From: Atlantibacter sp032075065
GTDB lineage: Bacteria; Pseudomonadota; Gammaproteobacteria; Enterobacterales; Enterobacteriaceae
Length of the DNA: 6,856 bases
Assembly (NCBI RefSeq): GCF_032075065.1
Contig: NZ_DAMAZC010000220.1
Span: forward strand, 1-6,856
Reading direction: 5' to 3'
Shown one piece after another: positions 5,651-6,856 of this stretch. Each line of letters starts with the position of its first letter. Position 1 is the first letter of the stretch. The notes beneath the pieces were generated by a model. The model made no database searches. It saw nothing but the letters and a program-made list of their open reading frames with translations, and had not been told where the DNA came from. The position numbers and the translations under genes are program-made.

Positions 5651-6391
5651 TTATTCCACCACTACACGGCCATGTAGCGGCTGCACCGGACGGTTGTTAT
5701 CATGATGCATCACCGCCTTAAATTGCTGGAGCTGCGTTTCTGACATCGTCAGAGGGTGCTTCATCACCAGCCAGGTCACGCCTTCAGAACAGGGCGGCGT
5801 GGTCAGTGAGCCGCTAAAGCGCCAGTACGTTTTGTCGGTGGGCAGCAGGGTATTCATGTCAATTTTGGCGGTGAGAGGCGCGGTTTTTTCCGCTTGCTGA
5901 GGCATTTTCTTCCACAGCTCCGTCAGCGCCGGGTTTTCTGCGCCGATATCGAACATGACTGCGACCACCACTACGTCGCCATTGCTCTCTTTATGCACCA
6001 GATGCATTTCCATGGCGGCATGTTTGCCATTGATGGTGTTTTCGCTGGGGGCATGGAAGTGAAATTGCTGAAGATCGACCTTGATATTGTCAAAATCAAC
6101 GATGTTATTGGCTTTTTGATCAAAGCTGGCCTGGATAGTGTGGCCATTGTTCAGAAGCGCTACCGGGCTTTGTGAATAATGCACGTCCAGCGGCGCGATA
6201 TGCGCCTCCAGGGAGTGGGTAATGTCGATTGGCGACTGGTTTTTACCTGCCTGGCACTCTTTAAATTCATTACTCAGTTCTCCCCAATGTTCCGGAGACG
6301 CATGACCCTCGTAACTCCAGTGGGAAGCCAAAGCCAGCACAGGCGTAAGGCCCGCGGCAATCAACAGCGATCTTACTAAACGCATTTTCAT
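5651..6391 (-). CDS. cah: Alpha-class carbonic anhydrase, secreted (periplasmic)
   Basis: This enzyme catalyses reversible CO2 hydration to bicarbonate. The 246 residues start with a signal peptide (MKMRLVRSLLIAAGLTPVLA) with likely cleavage after ALA at 20-22, placing it in the periplasm. The mature start is SHWSYEG. Zinc ligands are H111 and H113 (QFHFHAPSE) and H130 (MEMHLVH). H84 in NNGHT matches the proton-shuttle His64 of human CA II. E117 and T197 of SLTTPPCSEG are the gatekeeper residues, and C46 and C201 can form the usual bacterial disulphide. The His that often follows the gatekeeper Glu is Asn118 here. Only a weak SD (GGA/GAAAG) precedes the ATG at 6391; an ATG two codons later is also possible. 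It resembles the Klebsiella alpha-CA from memory. It is co-directional with prmA but has its own upstream and downstream hairpins. Confidence 0.95.
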   Translation of the reverse strand: MKMRLVRSLLIAAGLTPVLALASHWSYEGHASPEHWGELSNEFKECQAGKNQSPIDITHSLEAHIAPLDVHYSQSPVALLNNGHTIQASFDQKANNIVDFDNIKVDLQQFHFHAPSENTINGKHAAMEMHLVHKESNGDVVVVAVMFDIGAENPALTELWKKMPQQAEKTAPLTAKIDMNTLLPTDKTYWRFSGSLTTPPCSEGVTWLVMKHPLTMSETQLQQFKAVMHHDNNRPVQPLHGRVVVE

Positions 6392-6420
6392 TTCTTTCGT
6401 CCGGTGAATCTAACTTATCA

Positions 6421-6455
6421 AATGGTCCGCCCCGGTGATATTGGGGCGGACCATT
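6421..6455. repeat. Perfect 13-bp inverted repeat upstream of cah
   Basis: AATGGTCCGCCCC (6421-6433) and GGGGCGGACCATT (6443-6455) are exact reverse complements with a 9-nt loop. The foot is 29 nt upstream of the cah ATG. There is no strong U-tract in either direction (leftward it continues UUUGAUAAG). It could be a weak prmA terminator, a 5'-UTR stem of the cah mRNA or a protein-binding operator. Its right arm overlaps a perfect TATAAT for leftward transcription. Confidence 0.85.
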
Positions 6456-6458
6456 ATA
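6453..6458 (-). promoter_or_regulatory. Candidate cah promoter -10 box
   Basis: TATAAT is exact on the minus strand, about 60 nt upstream of the cah ATG. No good -35 hexamer lies 16-18 nt further upstream (CCTTCC region), so an activator or another sigma factor may be needed. Transcription would start within the inverted repeat at 6421-6455. Confidence 0.35.
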
Positions 6459-6506
6459 GAGAGGACGGATAAACCGGAAGGGTATTTCAAGGCTGGATAA
6501 AGAAGA

Positions 6507-6536
6507 TTGAGAATAGGGGGTGCGCCCTATTCTTAA
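6507..6536 (-). terminator. Stem-loop directly after prmA, possible prmA terminator
   Basis: In the leftward RNA, AAGAAUAGGG pairs with CCCUAUUCU(C) around a CGCACC loop, with at least 9 contiguous pairs plus flanking A-U pairs across one A-C mismatch. The stem begins 3 nt after the prmA TGA. The downstream CAAUCUUCUUUAUCC is pyrimidine-rich but not a true U-run, so it may be a weak terminator or an mRNA 3'-end stabiliser. Confidence 0.5.
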
Positions 6537-6539
6537 TGA

Positions 6540-6856
6540 TCAGTTTTTAACGCCGGTGATACGGCACCACTCTTCTTTTTCTACCACCGGGTCGAGGCTG
6601 AACAGATCCTGATAGGCTTCGCAAACGCTTTCTGCCTGGGTTGCCAGCACGCCGGAAAGCCCTAACTGGCCGCCCTTCACCGGCAATACGCTGATAAGCG
6701 GCGCCAGTTCTCGCAGCGGGCCCGCGAGGATGTTGGCGACTACCACGTCGGCCTGCATCTGTTCAGGTTGGTTCTGCGGCAGATAAAGCTCCAGACGGTC
6801 GGAAACGCCGTTGCGCTGGGCGTTATCGCGGCTGGCCTGAATCGCCTGCGGATCGA
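6540..6856 (-). CDS. prmA: PrmA, ribosomal protein L11 methyltransferase (C-terminal 104 residues; start outside window)
   Basis: PrmA trimethylates several amino groups of ribosomal protein L11 using S-adenosylmethionine. The visible part begins DPQAIQASRDNAQRNGVSDR, the acidic loop after beta-strand 2 of the class I methyltransferase fold that binds the SAM ribose. Next comes ADVVVANILAGPLRELAPLI, the NILA motif that replaces NPPY in this family. It ends at the conserved EKEEWCRITGVKN before TGA at 6542-6540. The whole protein is 293 residues in E. coli, so about a third is present. The frame is continuous with the window edge. In E. coli prmA follows panF, close to accBC; that part is outside the window. 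Confidence 0.96.
   Translation of the reverse strand, partial: DPQAIQASRDNAQRNGVSDRLELYLPQNQPEQMQADVVVANILAGPLRELAPLISVLPVKGGQLGLSGVLATQAESVCEAYQDLFSLDPVVEKEEWCRITGVKN

Noticed and set aside
5520..5705. Plus-strand 61-codon ORF overlapping the cah 3' end
   Set aside because: No ribosome binding site of note, it runs over a terminator-like stem and into the antisense of cah, and has no recognisable domain.
1..6856. CRISPR array, tRNA or rRNA genes, IS transposase, prophage attachment site
   Set aside because: No regularly spaced repeats, tRNA-like cloverleaf, transposase frame or integrase was seen.

Overview
The window is a chromosomal segment from a member of the Enterobacteriaceae. As I recall the E. 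coli proteins, the encoded Fis is identical to the E. coli one and DusB, AcrF, AcrE and PrmA are close to their E. coli counterparts. The gene order differs from E. coli and Salmonella as I remember them: there is no yhdJ or yhdU between fis and envR, and an alpha-carbonic anhydrase gene sits between prmA and dusB. Citrobacter, Klebsiella or Enterobacter are plausible sources, but the genus cannot be fixed from this window.

Layout, left to right. Positions 1-2793 (minus strand) hold the multidrug efflux operon acrE-acrF: the membrane-fusion lipoprotein AcrE and the first 542 residues of the RND pump AcrF, with coding regions overlapping by 8 nt. A roughly 400-bp AT-rich divergent intergenic region (2794-3193) follows, with a possible 47-codon small ORF. 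On the plus strand comes envR (acrS), a TetR-family repressor (3194-3844, GTG start). A strong bidirectional terminator separates it from the convergent dusB-fis operon (minus strand, 5321-3914), whose growth-rate-type promoter lies at about 5361-5389. The next minus-strand gene is cah, a secreted alpha-carbonic anhydrase (6391-5651). The window ends in the 3' part of prmA, the ribosomal protein L11 methyltransferase (minus strand).

The most notable feature is a palindromic, MITE-like element of about 120 bp (4238-4358) inserted in the dusB-fis junction. It appears to have landed on the TA of the ancestral dusB TAA stop codon. DusB therefore reads 14 codons into the element, and the dusB-fis gap grows to 103 nt. 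The insertion also separates the fis start from the upstream AU-rich and stem-loop sequences reported to drive fis translation in E. coli. No new enzymatic system is seen; the interest lies in regulatory remodelling of fis, two hairpins and a candidate promoter around cah, and the acrE-envR intergenic region.
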